DNA of 64,000 nucleotides. Origin: Pantoea ananatis LMG 2665 (GTDB lineage Bacteria > Pseudomonadota > Gammaproteobacteria > Enterobacterales > Enterobacteriaceae). A program made the position numbers and the translations under genes. Below the pieces are notes generated by a model. That model saw only the letters and a list, made by a program, of their open reading frames with translations, made no database searches and had not been told where the DNA came from. Where the stretch lies: positions 124,001 to 188,000 of the forward strand of contig NZ_JMJJ01000009.1 in the NCBI RefSeq assembly GCF_000710035.2. Direction: 5' to 3'. Below, piece after piece: positions 1 through 7,862 of the stretch. Within the stretch, counting starts at the first letter, position 1, and every line of letters begins with the position of its first letter.

Positions 1-143
1 ATGAGTTTGCCAGGATTATGGGCGTTAGCGTTTCTTCGGTTAAAAGCTGGGAAGCCCAGCGTACGCGTCCTTCCGCAACTGCACAAAAATTGATGAAATT
101 ACTTCACGCCAATCCTTACCTTGGGCGTCAGTTACTCGATTAA
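1..143 (+). CDS. C-terminal end of a small helix-turn-helix (XRE/HigA-like) protein, partial
   Basis: An open frame (codons in phase with position 3) enters from the left edge and ends with TAA at 141-143; 47 codons are visible. The translation contains IMGVSVSSVKSWEAQRTRPS, the recognition-helix part of an XRE-type helix-turn-helix: turn, then SVKSWE, then an R-R-P-S stretch. This pattern is typical of HigA/NadS-like antitoxins and small transcriptional regulators. The N-terminal half and any partner toxin lie outside the window, so toxin-antitoxin membership is only a possibility. It converges on tnaB. Confidence 0.6.
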   Translation, partial: EFARIMGVSVSSVKSWEAQRTRPSATAQKLMKLLHANPYLGRQLLD

Positions 144-174
144 GTCACTAAGTCGTATCCCGGCTTTTGTTGGC

Positions 175-196
175 GCCGGTCACGTGAGTGACCGGC
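175..196. terminator. Hairpin between convergent genes
   Basis: A perfect 9-bp inverted repeat (GCCGGTCAC / GTGACCGGC) with a 4-nt GTGA loop lies between the convergent small regulator and tnaB. There is no strong T-run on either side, so it may protect mRNA ends or assist termination rather than act as a classical intrinsic terminator. Confidence 0.4.
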
Positions 197-257
197 CGTT
201 CAATACCTCTCCCTGTTGACAGGCTTCGTTAAACCCGTTTCCAGTCCGTCCTGTCGG

Positions 258-1505
258 TCAGCTAAACTTTGGCAAGATGTTAAGCACATTGCCAAACCAG
301 CAGATGATGACGATAACACCAAATAAAATGACCACAGCCGGAATAACCTTTCCGCCCCAGACAGTGAATGTTTTATCGGGAAAGCGTTTTCTCGATTTTA
401 ATGCCAGCAGGGCAGGGACGATAACTGCCCAGATTGTTGCGCACAATCCTGCGCCACCGATACCGTAAATAAAACCATTCGGGAAGAGCAAATATAAGAT
501 GCTGGGAGGTAGAAAGGTTAACAGCACCGTTTTAAATCGTCCAAAGTGGGAATTATCGATTTTAAACAGATCCGCCAGATAGTCGAACAACCCCAACGTG
601 ACCCCAAAGAAAGAGCTGGCCACGGCGAGATTAGAAAAAACCAGTAAGAAAAATTCAATGACGCCGCCAGGATGCGTTCCCATAAAAGACTTCACCAGCG
701 CGTCAACATTTCCGCCCGAAGAAATGATTTCTTTGAATTTTTCACGTGGGATATTCCCCATGGTGCAATACAGCCAAAAAAGATAGATAAACAGCGCCAG
801 CAGTGAACCAAGAACAATGCTTTTAACCAGCTTATCTTTTCGTTTTCCATAACAAATGATCAGGCTGGGGATATTACCGTGAAAGCCAAAAGAGGCAAGG
901 CAAACCGGAACGGCCATAAATATATAGGGAAAATAACGATTGCTTTCACTGATACCGCTAACATCGCTAAGGATTGAAAAATCAACTTTGAAAAATAAAG
1001 AGCCAAAAACAATGACGAAGGCTAAGATTTTAATACCCAAAAAGAGCGAGGTGATTCTGCTGGCTGCCAGAGAGCTAATCCATAACACGCTGGCAACGAA
1101 AACCGCTGTACCGATGCCGATAACACGTGAAGGTATCGTCATGCTGGAATGCATGGACAGGGTTTCGCTAATAATCGCGCCGTTAGCGGAGATATAAGCG
1201 TAAGTCAGTATATACAACACAAAAGCAACGGTAATACCGCTTATTACATTCCATCTTTTACCCAGCAGATCTTTGGTCAATGTATTGAAGCTTGAGCCTG
1301 TTGGATAGTTCAGGTTAGCTTCCAGTAACAGCAGACCGGAATGAAGCATGGAAAACCAGGCGATGATCAAGATGAAAGCGCCCCAGAAGAACCACGCGCC
1401 CGCAAGATCGACAGGGAGTGCAAACATCCCCCCACCGATTACGGTTCCAGCGATAACCATCACGCCCCAAAAGGCGGAGTGTTTCTGATCTGTATTTTCT
1501 TCCAT
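258..1505 (-). CDS. tnaB: Low-affinity tryptophan permease TnaB
   Basis: 415 residues, the usual length for the Mtr/TnaB/TyrP aromatic amino acid permease family, with about 11 hydrophobic segments. The N-terminus (KHSAFWGVMVIAGTVIGGGM) carries the family GTxIGGGM signature and is nearly identical to E. coli TnaB. It imports tryptophan across the inner membrane for degradation by tryptophanase. It is the distal gene of the leftward tnaC-tnaA-tnaB operon, about 110 bp after tnaA, the normal arrangement, so it should be co-regulated by catabolite repression and tryptophan-induced antitermination. No defects seen. Confidence 0.95.
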   Translation of the reverse strand: MEENTDQKHSAFWGVMVIAGTVIGGGMFALPVDLAGAWFFWGAFILIIAWFSMLHSGLLLLEANLNYPTGSSFNTLTKDLLGKRWNVISGITVAFVLYILTYAYISANGAIISETLSMHSSMTIPSRVIGIGTAVFVASVLWISSLAASRITSLFLGIKILAFVIVFGSLFFKVDFSILSDVSGISESNRYFPYIFMAVPVCLASFGFHGNIPSLIICYGKRKDKLVKSIVLGSLLALFIYLFWLYCTMGNIPREKFKEIISSGGNVDALVKSFMGTHPGGVIEFFLLVFSNLAVASSFFGVTLGLFDYLADLFKIDNSHFGRFKTVLLTFLPPSILYLLFPNGFIYGIGGAGLCATIWAVIVPALLALKSRKRFPDKTFTVWGGKVIPAVVILFGVIVIICWFGNVLNILPKFS

Positions 1506-1617
1506 GGTGTCCTCTCAACAATATTCTTCGCTTTTATCGTTGTTATAATTTTTATGCCTGACAGGCAGGGTAATGGAGCAGCCGTGGCCAAAACAGCTGC
1601 TCACTGTACAGGTATGA

Positions 1618-3036
1618 CTATGAAATCTCTTTAAGTTTTGCGGTGAAATGGCGCAAAACCTTAGGCTCATAGGTAAAGGCTAATCCTTTTATGGTGCTCG
1701 CATTCTCTTTCACATGCTCAAAAGCTTCGATAATGAAGTCCATATGCGTTTGTGTGTAGGTGGCTCTGGGAACGGTTAACCGCAACAGTTCGGCCGGACA
1801 GGGCAGTTGTTCTCCTGATTTAGGATCGCGGCCTAGCAAAAACGAGCCGATCTCGACTGCCCGGATACCGGCCACTTTATATAACTCGCAGGCGAGTGCC
1901 TGAGCCGGGAACTGATGCCCCGGAATGTACGGCAATAATTTTCCGGCATCGACAAAGGCAGCATGGCCACCGGCTTGCTGGCAGGTCACACCAATCGATT
2001 CAAGGCCATCAACCAGGTATTGAATTTGACTGATACGATAAGCCAGCCAGTCTTGATTCATGCCGTCATAAAGGCCTACCGCGAGGCGTTCCATTGCGCC
2101 GCCTTCTAACCCACCATAGGTGGGGAATCCTTCCTGAACAACGCAAAGTGTTCTGCAGTCTGTGTACACATCAAAGAAGCTGTCATCTTTGAAAGACAAC
2201 AAGCCACCCATGGGGACCATCGCATCTTTTTTTGCCGACATGGCCAGCATGTCAGCATATTTATAGCTTTCCCGGGTAATCGCTTCGATTGTCCAGTTTT
2301 TGTACGCTTTTTCCCGCTGCTGAATAAAGTACGCGTTTTCAGCAAAGCGGGCTGAATCCATGACCACCGGAATGTCATATTTTTTTGCAATCTGGTACAT
2401 GGCTTTTAAGTTTGCCAGCGACACGGGCTGCCCGCCGGCGGAATTGCAGGTAATAGTGGCAACAATATAGGGCACATTCTCCGCGCCGACATCCTGGATG
2501 CCTTTCTCCAGGCGCTCAAGATCAAAGTCGCCTTTGAAGTCATGGCGAACCGCCGTATCGAAAGCCTCTTTGATATAAACATTCCGCACGGTACAGCCAT
2601 TTATCTGGCTGTGGCCCTGTGTGGTATCAAAAAAGTAGTTCGAGAAGGCCACCATTTTTGTTCTGTCCAGACCTTTTTCTTGCTCCCGTTTTTTTATTAA
2701 TACCGGAATATAAATTTGTTCTGCGCCACGGCCCTGATGTGTTGGAATAGTATAGGCATAACCAAAAATAGCTTTTACCGCTTCCGCTAACGCGTAATAA
2801 CTGCGGCTGCCACTGTAAGATTCATCGCCTCGCATCATAGCAGCCTGCATATTTTGCGTAACGGCGCCGGTTCCGCTATCGGTGAGAAGATCAATAAAAA
2901 CATCTTCGCTATCCAGCAAGAATGGATTCATTCCGGCTTTTATCATCGCTGCATCACGATGCTCTCGTGTAGTGCGTTTGACGGGTTCAATAACACGAAT
3001 ACGGAATGGCTCAGGTAAGTGTCTAAAGTTATTCAT
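1618..3036 (-). CDS. tnaA: Tryptophanase (tryptophan indole-lyase)
   Basis: PLP enzyme that splits L-tryptophan into indole, pyruvate and ammonia. The frame is open from 3042 and starts with three Met codons in a row. The third (3036) lies at good distance from an AAGGA ribosome site and aligns with the E. coli start, giving 472 residues (E. coli 471). The PLP-lysine motif [13 protein letters not shown] is present; the second lysine corresponds to E. coli Lys270. The protein is full length with very high similarity to E. coli TnaA. It is preceded by the TnaC leader and followed by tnaB. The organism should be indole-positive if the operon is expressed. Confidence 0.96.
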   Translation of the reverse strand: MNNFRHLPEPFRIRVIEPVKRTTREHRDAAMIKAGMNPFLLDSEDVFIDLLTDSGTGAVTQNMQAAMMRGDESYSGSRSYYALAEAVKAIFGYAYTIPTHQGRGAEQIYIPVLIKKREQEKGLDRTKMVAFSNYFFDTTQGHSQINGCTVRNVYIKEAFDTAVRHDFKGDFDLERLEKGIQDVGAENVPYIVATITCNSAGGQPVSLANLKAMYQIAKKYDIPVVMDSARFAENAYFIQQREKAYKNWTIEAITRESYKYADMLAMSAKKDAMVPMGGLLSFKDDSFFDVYTDCRTLCVVQEGFPTYGGLEGGAMERLAVGLYDGMNQDWLAYRISQIQYLVDGLESIGVTCQQAGGHAAFVDAGKLLPYIPGHQFPAQALACELYKVAGIRAVEIGSFLLGRDPKSGEQLPCPAELLRLTVPRATYTQTHMDFIIEAFEHVKENASTIKGLAFTYEPKVLRHFTAKLKEIS

Positions 3037-3301
3037 CATCATGTCCTTTTATTCAGACGTGCCGATGCCGTAGGTTTTTTAATGAGTGAATTAAAAACCC
3101 GGGCAAATGTTTTATACTATTTCAGCCGATAAGAAACGTGACTGCATTGTATGTTGCATCGCGTTTTCAATAGCCAGTTTTGCGCAAGTAAACGGATCGC
3201 ACCCATAATGCAGGGTTTTTAAAGTCTGAATGAGTGAAAATGCGCCCGATAAATTACGACCTTGTCAGTCGAAAGAGATGGGCGATTGTAAAAAGAAGAC
3301 G

Positions 3302-3379
3302 TTAAGGCAGGTGATTGACAATAACATTATCAATATTAAACCATTTGGATATTACGCTGCTGCTGTTTAAGATGATCAT
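3302..3379 (-). CDS. tnaC: Tryptophanase operon leader peptide TnaC
   Basis: 25-codon frame on the minus strand, upstream of tnaA. It contains KWFNID followed by ..IV.H.P and then TAA. The residues known to matter for ribosome stalling in E. coli TnaC are kept: Trp (here residue 13), Asp (17) and the terminal Pro (25), with the same Trp-to-Pro spacing of 12 residues. In E. coli, free tryptophan stalls the ribosome at the Pro-stop, which blocks Rho access to the spacer and lets RNA polymerase reach tnaA. The roughly 265-nt spacer to tnaA fits this mechanism. The N-terminal part (MIILNSSSVIS) differs from E. coli, and the stop is TAA rather than TGA. Confidence 0.9.
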   Translation of the reverse strand: MIILNSSSVISKWFNIDNVIVNHLP

Positions 3380-3414
3380 AATATTTCAACTCTCATTAAA
3401 CATAGTGCCACCCT

Positions 3415-3470
3415 ATTATATTAATTCTTTATGTCTAGCATTACGTTTAGTTATCGTGACTGATATCACA
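3415..3470 (-). promoter_or_regulatory. tna operon promoter with CRP site
   Basis: Read on the minus strand, a perfect TATAAT -10 box occupies 3420-3415, about 36 nt upstream of the tnaC start codon. No good -35 box is visible. At 3455-3470 there is a CRP-type palindrome, CGTGA-N6-TCACA, whose centre lies roughly 55-62 bp upstream of the expected start point. That is the class I position used at the E. coli tna promoter. Expression should depend on cAMP-CRP. Confidence 0.75.
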
Positions 3471-3667
3471 TGAAACCTTCTTTCTGTCTTAATAGTTATT
3501 TATTTTTTATTTTAAAAATACATTTTTTTGACAGCTTCCCTGCTTGCTAATTACTTTTTAAAAACCCGATTTTTTCTACACATTCATATGCCCTCTCTGA
3601 TCGCTGTAAAAGAGAAAGCCGTGCTGATCGTAATCGATTGGGGATCCCCAGGTCGGGCTTATCGTTT

Positions 3668-3715
3668 CCTGTAAGCCTGTAAGCCTGTAAACCTGTAAAC
3701 CTGTAAACCTGTAAG
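3668..3715 (+). repeat. Six tandem copies of an 8-bp unit CCTGTAA(G/A)
   Basis: Six back-to-back octamers, CCTGTAAG or CCTGTAAA, lie in the intergenic stretch between the HD hydrolase gene and the tna promoter. The array sits 76 bp past the stop codon of the HD gene, in its downstream direction. Apart from the tna promoter parts and this array, I see no gene in 3471-3790, and the stretch 3480-3600 is AT-rich. Eight-base units are prone to slippage; no reading frame crosses the array, so any effect would be on RNA structure or spacing. Confidence 0.9.
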
Positions 3716-3790
3716 CCATATAATCGGTTCCTGATGACTGGCTTACCCTGTGCAGTTTACTTCAAAGGCGACCGCATGCAGCGGCGGGTT

Positions 3791-4384
3791 TTAGCTCAAC
3801 CCACCGTATTTCGCGGCTTGCTTCACAAACCACTTTTCGGGCACGTTATAGGGAGCCTCAGCCAGTTGCGCAATGCCATTTTCAATATTGGCAGAAGCCT
3901 GACGCCAGAGTTCTGTGTTGCCCTGTCTGAGTAATTGAATTTGCACCCTTTTTTCAATCAGATAAACACGGGCGAAATGGGGATCGAAACGAACAATTGA
4001 ACGTGTATTGTCAATAATGTCAGCCAGCTTTATCGTTTGTGCCTCTGGGCTGGCCTGAGCCGTATGGCGAAAATCGGCCACTTTACGTGCCGCACGGTTC
4101 TTTGCACTCTGTGGTGCCGTGTTGGTCAGCATCTCAACCAGCTTCGCGACCTCGTCACCAAAATGCGTCTGGATATCATTGAGGGTGGTCGCCGTATCTT
4201 CCACGGTATCATGCAGCCAGGCGGCGGCCAGCATCACAGGATTATCGGTAATGCTTCTGACCAGTTCCACAACGGCAGCGGGATGCACGATGTAGGGCTC
4301 ATCGGTATATTTGCGTCGTTGACCCGTTTCGGCATGGGCTTGTGTGGCATAGCGACGCGCCCGTTCTTCCAGAGAATCCTGCAT
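3791..4384 (-). CDS. SpoT-like HD-domain hydrolase (putative small alarmone hydrolase)
   Basis: 197 residues. It has the HD_4/RelA-SpoT hydrolase pattern: YTDEPYIVHP (His34), AAWLHDTVEDT (His58-Asp59, Glu62-Asp63) and LADIIDNT (Asp122 and Asn126, the D-x3-N of Mn-dependent ppGpp hydrolases). No synthetase, TGS or ACT domain follows, so it resembles stand-alone small alarmone hydrolases of the MESH1 type. Substrate is inferred: (p)ppGpp or another nucleotide. It is divergent from ohrR across a 59-bp gap that holds an inverted-repeat operator 18 bp before its start, suggesting it could respond to the same regulator. Confidence 0.75.
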   Translation of the reverse strand: MQDSLEERARRYATQAHAETGQRRKYTDEPYIVHPAAVVELVRSITDNPVMLAAAWLHDTVEDTATTLNDIQTHFGDEVAKLVEMLTNTAPQSAKNRAARKVADFRHTAQASPEAQTIKLADIIDNTRSIVRFDPHFARVYLIEKRVQIQLLRQGNTELWRQASANIENGIAQLAEAPYNVPEKWFVKQAAKYGGLS

Positions 4385-4402
4385 GCACTACCTCATTTCA
4401 TA

Positions 4403-4416
4403 AATTGCTTGCAATT
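4403..4416. promoter_or_regulatory. Probable OhrR operator in the ohrR/HD-hydrolase divergent promoter region
   Basis: Perfect inverted repeat AATTGC-TT-GCAATT followed by AACTAG, 27 bp before the ohrR start codon and 18 bp before the divergent gene. A sister site with the same layout (N-GC-NN-GC-ATT-AA.TAG) precedes ohr at 4965-4978. The conserved layout and position imply autoregulation by OhrR; binding has not been shown. Confidence 0.55.
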
Positions 4417-4443
4417 AACTAGCGCGCTATTTATATTGCGTCT

Positions 4444-4908
4444 ATGAACAGTAATCAAAATGACAAAAAAGTGAAAGCTGCGCCACTGTTGCTCGATCAG
4501 CAACTTTGTTTTGCACTTTATTCCGCCAACCTGGCGATGCATAAAGTATACCGTAAGTTGCTCACACAGATGGATATTACCTATCCGCAATATCTGGTGA
4601 TGCTGGTACTGTGGCAACAGGATTCACTGACCGTATCAGAAATTGGTGAACGCCTCTTTCTGGATTCTGCAACGCTGACGCCGCTGCTGAAACGGCTGGA
4701 AAATGCGGGCTTACTTAATCGCCAGCGTTCCCGTCAGGATGAACGTCAGGTCGTCGTGAGTTTAACGGATGCAGGGCGTTCGCTGCGCCAGCAGGCTGAA
4801 AGCATTCCTGATGAGATTCAGTGTGCATCTGACTGCAGCGAAGATGAAATGAATTCGCTCAAACTGCAGTTGAACCAGTTACGTGACAAACTCATGGTGC
4901 CGCGCTAA
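4444..4908 (+). CDS. ohrR: Organic hydroperoxide-sensing repressor OhrR (MarR family)
   Basis: 154 residues with the MarR winged-helix fold. The peroxide-sensing cysteine is Cys22 in QLCFALYSA, and a second cysteine sits exactly at position 127 (IQCASDC), with a further Cys at 131. This is the two-cysteine (Xanthomonas-type) OhrR arrangement, in which oxidised Cys22 forms a disulphide with Cys127 and releases DNA. The wing region [17 protein letters not shown] is typical. The downstream gene on the same strand is ohr, its standard target. Confidence 0.9.
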   Translation: MNSNQNDKKVKAAPLLLDQQLCFALYSANLAMHKVYRKLLTQMDITYPQYLVMLVLWQQDSLTVSEIGERLFLDSATLTPLLKRLENAGLLNRQRSRQDERQVVVSLTDAGRSLRQQAESIPDEIQCASDCSEDEMNSLKLQLNQLRDKLMVPR

Positions 4909-4964
4909 ATTTTTAATCTGGATGTAGAAACGAGTCAAACTTCGCAGCTCGGTGCTTATTGATA

Positions 4965-4978
4965 AGTCGCGAGCGATT
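4965..4978 (+). promoter_or_regulatory. Probable OhrR operator upstream of ohr
   Basis: Imperfect inverted repeat AGTCGC-GA-GCGATT followed by AAATAG, 23 bp before the ohr start codon. It shares spacing and flank with the site before ohrR (4403-4416), so both are likely bound by the same repressor. A GGAG ribosome site follows shortly before the ohr ATG. Confidence 0.5.
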
Positions 4979-5001
4979 AAATAGTGTAATGGAGAGCAGA
5001 T

Positions 5002-5430
5002 ATGTCTTTAGAACAAGTGGTTTATCGTGCAAAAGCTAAGGCTACCGGTGGTCGTGATGGTCGTGCAACTTCATCTGACGGCGTTCTGGATGTGAAACTG
5101 GGTGTACCGAAAGAGATGGGCGGTGCAGGTGGCGAAGTCACTAACCCGGAGCAGCTTTTTGCCGCGGGATATTCAGCTTGCTTCCTGGGCGCAATGAAGT
5201 TCGTTGCTGGCCGTGACAAAATTGCGATGCCAAAAGATGCATGGATTGAAGGCGAAGTGGGTATTGGCCCTATCCCCAATGGTTTCGGTATTGAAGCAAC
5301 GCTGAATATTCACCTGCCTGAAATGGACGAAGCCGAAGCGCAGAAACTGGTTGATGCGGCTCATATCGTTTGTCCCTATTCAAATGCCACACGCAACAAC
5401 ATTGATGTCACGCTGAATATCATTCGCTAA
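5002..5430 (+). CDS. ohr: Organic hydroperoxide resistance protein Ohr
   Basis: 142 residues, standard for the Ohr branch of the OsmC/Ohr family. This cytoplasmic thiol peroxidase reduces organic and fatty-acid hydroperoxides using lipoylated proteins. The two catalytic cysteines are Cys60 ([12 protein letters not shown]) and Cys124 ([12 protein letters not shown]). Arg18 and Glu50, which align with the residues that activate the peroxidatic cysteine, are also present. It sits 93 bp after ohrR with its own operator-like site, and is followed by a strong intrinsic terminator. Confidence 0.95.
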   Translation: MSLEQVVYRAKAKATGGRDGRATSSDGVLDVKLGVPKEMGGAGGEVTNPEQLFAAGYSACFLGAMKFVAGRDKIAMPKDAWIEGEVGIGPIPNGFGIEATLNIHLPEMDEAEAQKLVDAAHIVCPYSNATRNNIDVTLNIIR

Positions 5431-5436
5431 ACGTTT

Positions 5437-5463
5437 AAGGGCCTGAATACAGGCCCTTTTTTC
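5437..5463 (+). terminator. Intrinsic terminator of ohr
   Basis: Nine-base stem AAGGGCCTG / CAGGCCCTT with an AATA loop, continuing into a T-run, 6 bp after the ohr stop codon. The following 5464-5690 stretch holds no gene and should contain the eptB promoter. Confidence 0.9.
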
Positions 5464-5690
5464 TCTCTTCGCCTTTCTGAGTGACGTTTTTGAAACGTCC
5501 TGTCCGGGATTATTTTCTGGTCTAATTTGTTGCCGCATGGTTAACTGTGCCACTTCGCATTATGACGTCTAAAAACGTTCAGAATACTCTTCTTATTTAT
5601 CCGGCCCGCTTAATTCGCGAACTCTGCCGAAATATGGCAGTCAGATTAACGTTTAGTTAAGCGCTTCGCTCCGGGGAAACACCATTTTTC

Positions 5691-7382
5691 ATGAATTACA
5701 TAAAATCATTAACACAGCAAAAGCTGTCGCTCTTGCTGGCTCTGTATCTCGGTATCTTTTTGAATTTACCAATCTTTTATCGCCGATTTGATGGCTTTCT
5801 GACCCGATCAACCGTGACAAATTGGCTGACCGCGTTTACCGAGGTCGTCGCTATCGTGGTGCTGACGTTTTTCCTGATGCGGTTGTTATCGCTAGGCGGA
5901 AAATGGTTCTATCGGATACTGGCCACCCTGATTGTCCTGATCTCTGTTGCTGCTGGCTATTATATGGCCTTTTTCAATGTGGTCATTGGCTACGGAATCG
6001 TCGCCTCAGTCATGACGACAGATACCGATTTGTCAAAAGAGGTGGTGGGTTATCACTTTATCCTGTGGATGGTGCTGGTCAGCGCGCTGCCACTGTTCAT
6101 GATTTGGCGCAACAACCTTAGTATGACGCTCAATGAGCAGTTACGTACGCCAGGACAGCGCCTGAAACCCACTTTGATTATGCTGGCCTGCGTTGCGCTC
6201 GTGTGGTTACCCATCCGTTACTTCGACAAGTTGCAAAAGGCGAATGAGGAAGTGACCAACGTCGATCTGCCAAGCTATGGCGGAATTGTCGCGCACTCAT
6301 ATCTCCCCTCTAACTGGCTGGCCGCGCTGGGTTTGTTTACCTGGACCAAGATTGACGAGACGCTGGAAAATCAGGAACTCCTGGATCCTGCCCAGAAATA
6401 TACCTATGTTGCTCCTCCGGGGTTAGATGATACCTATGTGGTGTTTGTTATTGGCGAAACCACTCGCTGGGATCATATGGGCTTGCTGGGCTATGAGCGA
6501 AACACCACCCCTAAACTCTCTAAAGAGAAAAATCTGGTCGCATTTCGTGGCGAATCTTGTGATACCGCGACCAAGTTGTCTTTGCGTTGTATGTTTGTGC
6601 GCGAAGGCGGCACTATGGACAATCCCGGGCGAACATTGAAAGAGCAAAATGTGTTCGCAGTGATGAAAGAACTGGGCTTCACTTCTGAGCTGTTTGCGAT
6701 GCAAAGTGAGGTTTGGTTCTACGATAACATCAACGCCAATAATTTCTCTTTCCGCGAGCAGATTGGTTCTGAGCCACGTAACCAGGGTAAATCAGTAGAT
6801 GATATGCTGCTGGTGCCTGAGTTACAGGCCTCACTGCAGCGCTACCCGAAGGGTAAGCATCTGGTTGTCCTGCACACCAAGGGCTCACATTATCTCTACT
6901 CACAGCGCTATCCGCGCAGTTTTGCACGCTATCAGCCAGAATGCATGGGCGTGGATGAAACCTGTAGCAAAGCGCAACTGATCAACGCTTACGATAATTC
7001 CGTCCTTTATGTGGACAGCATGCTGGACAGCGTTCTGGATCAGCTGCGTGATAAAAAAGCGATCGTGTTTTATGCATCCGACCATGGCGAATCGATCAGC
7101 GACAATATGCATCTGCATGGTACGCCGCGTGAAATGGCACCGCCGGAGCAGTTCCGTGTTCCTATGATGGTCTGGGCGTCAGATAAATATCTGGCTGACC
7201 CGACAAACCGTGAAAACTTCGAACGCCTGCAGGCGCAACAGCGCGTCGGCAAAACCCATCGTCATGTCGAGCTGTTTGATACCATTATGGGCTGCCTGGG
7301 TTACACCTCGCCAAATGGCGGGATTAAGCAGGCTAATAACTGGTGTCAGGCACCTGCCGGGACAGCGTCAAAAGCGCTATAG
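5691..7382 (+). CDS. eptB: Phosphoethanolamine transferase EptB
   Basis: 563 residues, the same length as E. coli EptB (YhjW) and clearly orthologous. The N-terminal portion has five transmembrane segments (to about residue 170). The periplasmic alkaline-phosphatase/sulfatase-like domain starts around DDTYVVFVIGETTRWDHMG. The segment CDTATKLSLRC contains the threonine expected to carry the phosphoethanolamine intermediate, and YASDHGES near the C-terminus is a metal-site motif. It adds phosphoethanolamine to the outer Kdo residue of lipopolysaccharide, using phosphatidylethanolamine. The GGGGAA ribosome site precedes the ATG. The eptB-tRNA-Pro-dppA order matches E. coli. Confidence 0.95.
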   Translation: MNYIKSLTQQKLSLLLALYLGIFLNLPIFYRRFDGFLTRSTVTNWLTAFTEVVAIVVLTFFLMRLLSLGGKWFYRILATLIVLISVAAGYYMAFFNVVIGYGIVASVMTTDTDLSKEVVGYHFILWMVLVSALPLFMIWRNNLSMTLNEQLRTPGQRLKPTLIMLACVALVWLPIRYFDKLQKANEEVTNVDLPSYGGIVAHSYLPSNWLAALGLFTWTKIDETLENQELLDPAQKYTYVAPPGLDDTYVVFVIGETTRWDHMGLLGYERNTTPKLSKEKNLVAFRGESCDTATKLSLRCMFVREGGTMDNPGRTLKEQNVFAVMKELGFTSELFAMQSEVWFYDNINANNFSFREQIGSEPRNQGKSVDDMLLVPELQASLQRYPKGKHLVVLHTKGSHYLYSQRYPRSFARYQPECMGVDETCSKAQLINAYDNSVLYVDSMLDSVLDQLRDKKAIVFYASDHGESISDNMHLHGTPREMAPPEQFRVPMMVWASDKYLADPTNRENFERLQAQQRVGKTHRHVELFDTIMGCLGYTSPNGGIKQANNWCQAPAGTASKAL

Positions 7383-7467
7383 CGGTAAGGCAATTTTTCG
7401 CGGCAAGGCATAAAACTCGCTGGCCGCCTGCTTTCCAGGCGATTGGGCGGGAAAGCGCAAAAAGCGG

Positions 7468-7496
7468 TTGACGCTTCCTGGGGGGAGCAGTAACAT
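7468..7496 (+). promoter_or_regulatory. Stringent-type promoter of the tRNA-Pro gene
   Basis: TTGACG (-35), a 17-bp spacer and TAACAT (-10), followed by a GC-rich discriminator GCGCCCCC just before the tRNA. This is the usual architecture of growth-rate-controlled stable RNA promoters in enterobacteria. Confidence 0.8.
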
Positions 7497-7506
7497 GCGC
7501 CCCCAT

Positions 7507-7583
7507 CGGCGAGTAGCGCAGCTTGGTAGCGCAACTGGTTTGGGACCAGTGGGTCGGAGGTTCGAATCCTCTCTCGCCGACCA
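7507..7583 (+). tRNA. tRNA-Pro (anticodon UGG)
   Basis: 77 nt with encoded CCA, complete cloverleaf, and anticodon loop TTTGGGA (anticodon TGG). It is base-for-base identical to the tRNA-Pro at 56197-56273, the expected proM. The locus between eptB and dppA is where E. coli carries proK (anticodon CGG), so this copy is in the proK position but has the proM sequence. It has its own promoter and is followed by a terminator and a tail repeat. Confidence 0.97.
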
Positions 7584-7862
7584 TATTTAAGAAACCTGTC
7601 TGCAAAGACAGGTTTTTTTTCGCCTGAATAAAAGAGGATGAGAACCTCCGAAGGAGGGTTGCGCCGAGCGCAGCGAGACAACGTTGCGAACGCAACGGCC
7701 CGAAGGGCGCGTCCCGCAGGGGCGCGTAATCCTCTCTCGCCGACCATATTTAAGAAACCTGTCTGCAAAGACAGGTTTTTTTTCGCCTGAATAAAAGAGG
7801 ATGAGCACCGCCGAAGGCGGTTCGCGCCGGGCGTCAGCGAGACAACGTTGCGAACGCAACGG
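7565..7862 (+). repeat. rtT-like tandem repeat carrying the tRNA-Pro 3' end (locus A)
   Basis: The last 19 nt of the tRNA (AATCCTCTCTCGCCGACCA) plus a hairpin terminator and a GC-rich palindromic stretch form a unit of about 163 bp. It starts at 7565 and is repeated from 7728. The second unit is alike to about 7862, with changes in the GAACCTCC/GCACCGCC part. Each unit has the terminator AACCTGTC-TGCAAA-GACAGGTT plus T6-T8 (7593-7620 and 7756-7783). The arrangement, tandem repeats each containing a tRNA 3' end, is like the tyrT-rtT repeats of E. coli. It has no protein-coding role that I can support. Confidence 0.9.

Noticed and set aside
7565-7746. Duplicated tRNA 3' end as an attachment site (attL/attR) of a mobile element
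   Set aside because: The interval is only 163 bp, has no integrase, and the same tandem pair is present at two loci with their own terminators; an rtT-like repeat fits better.
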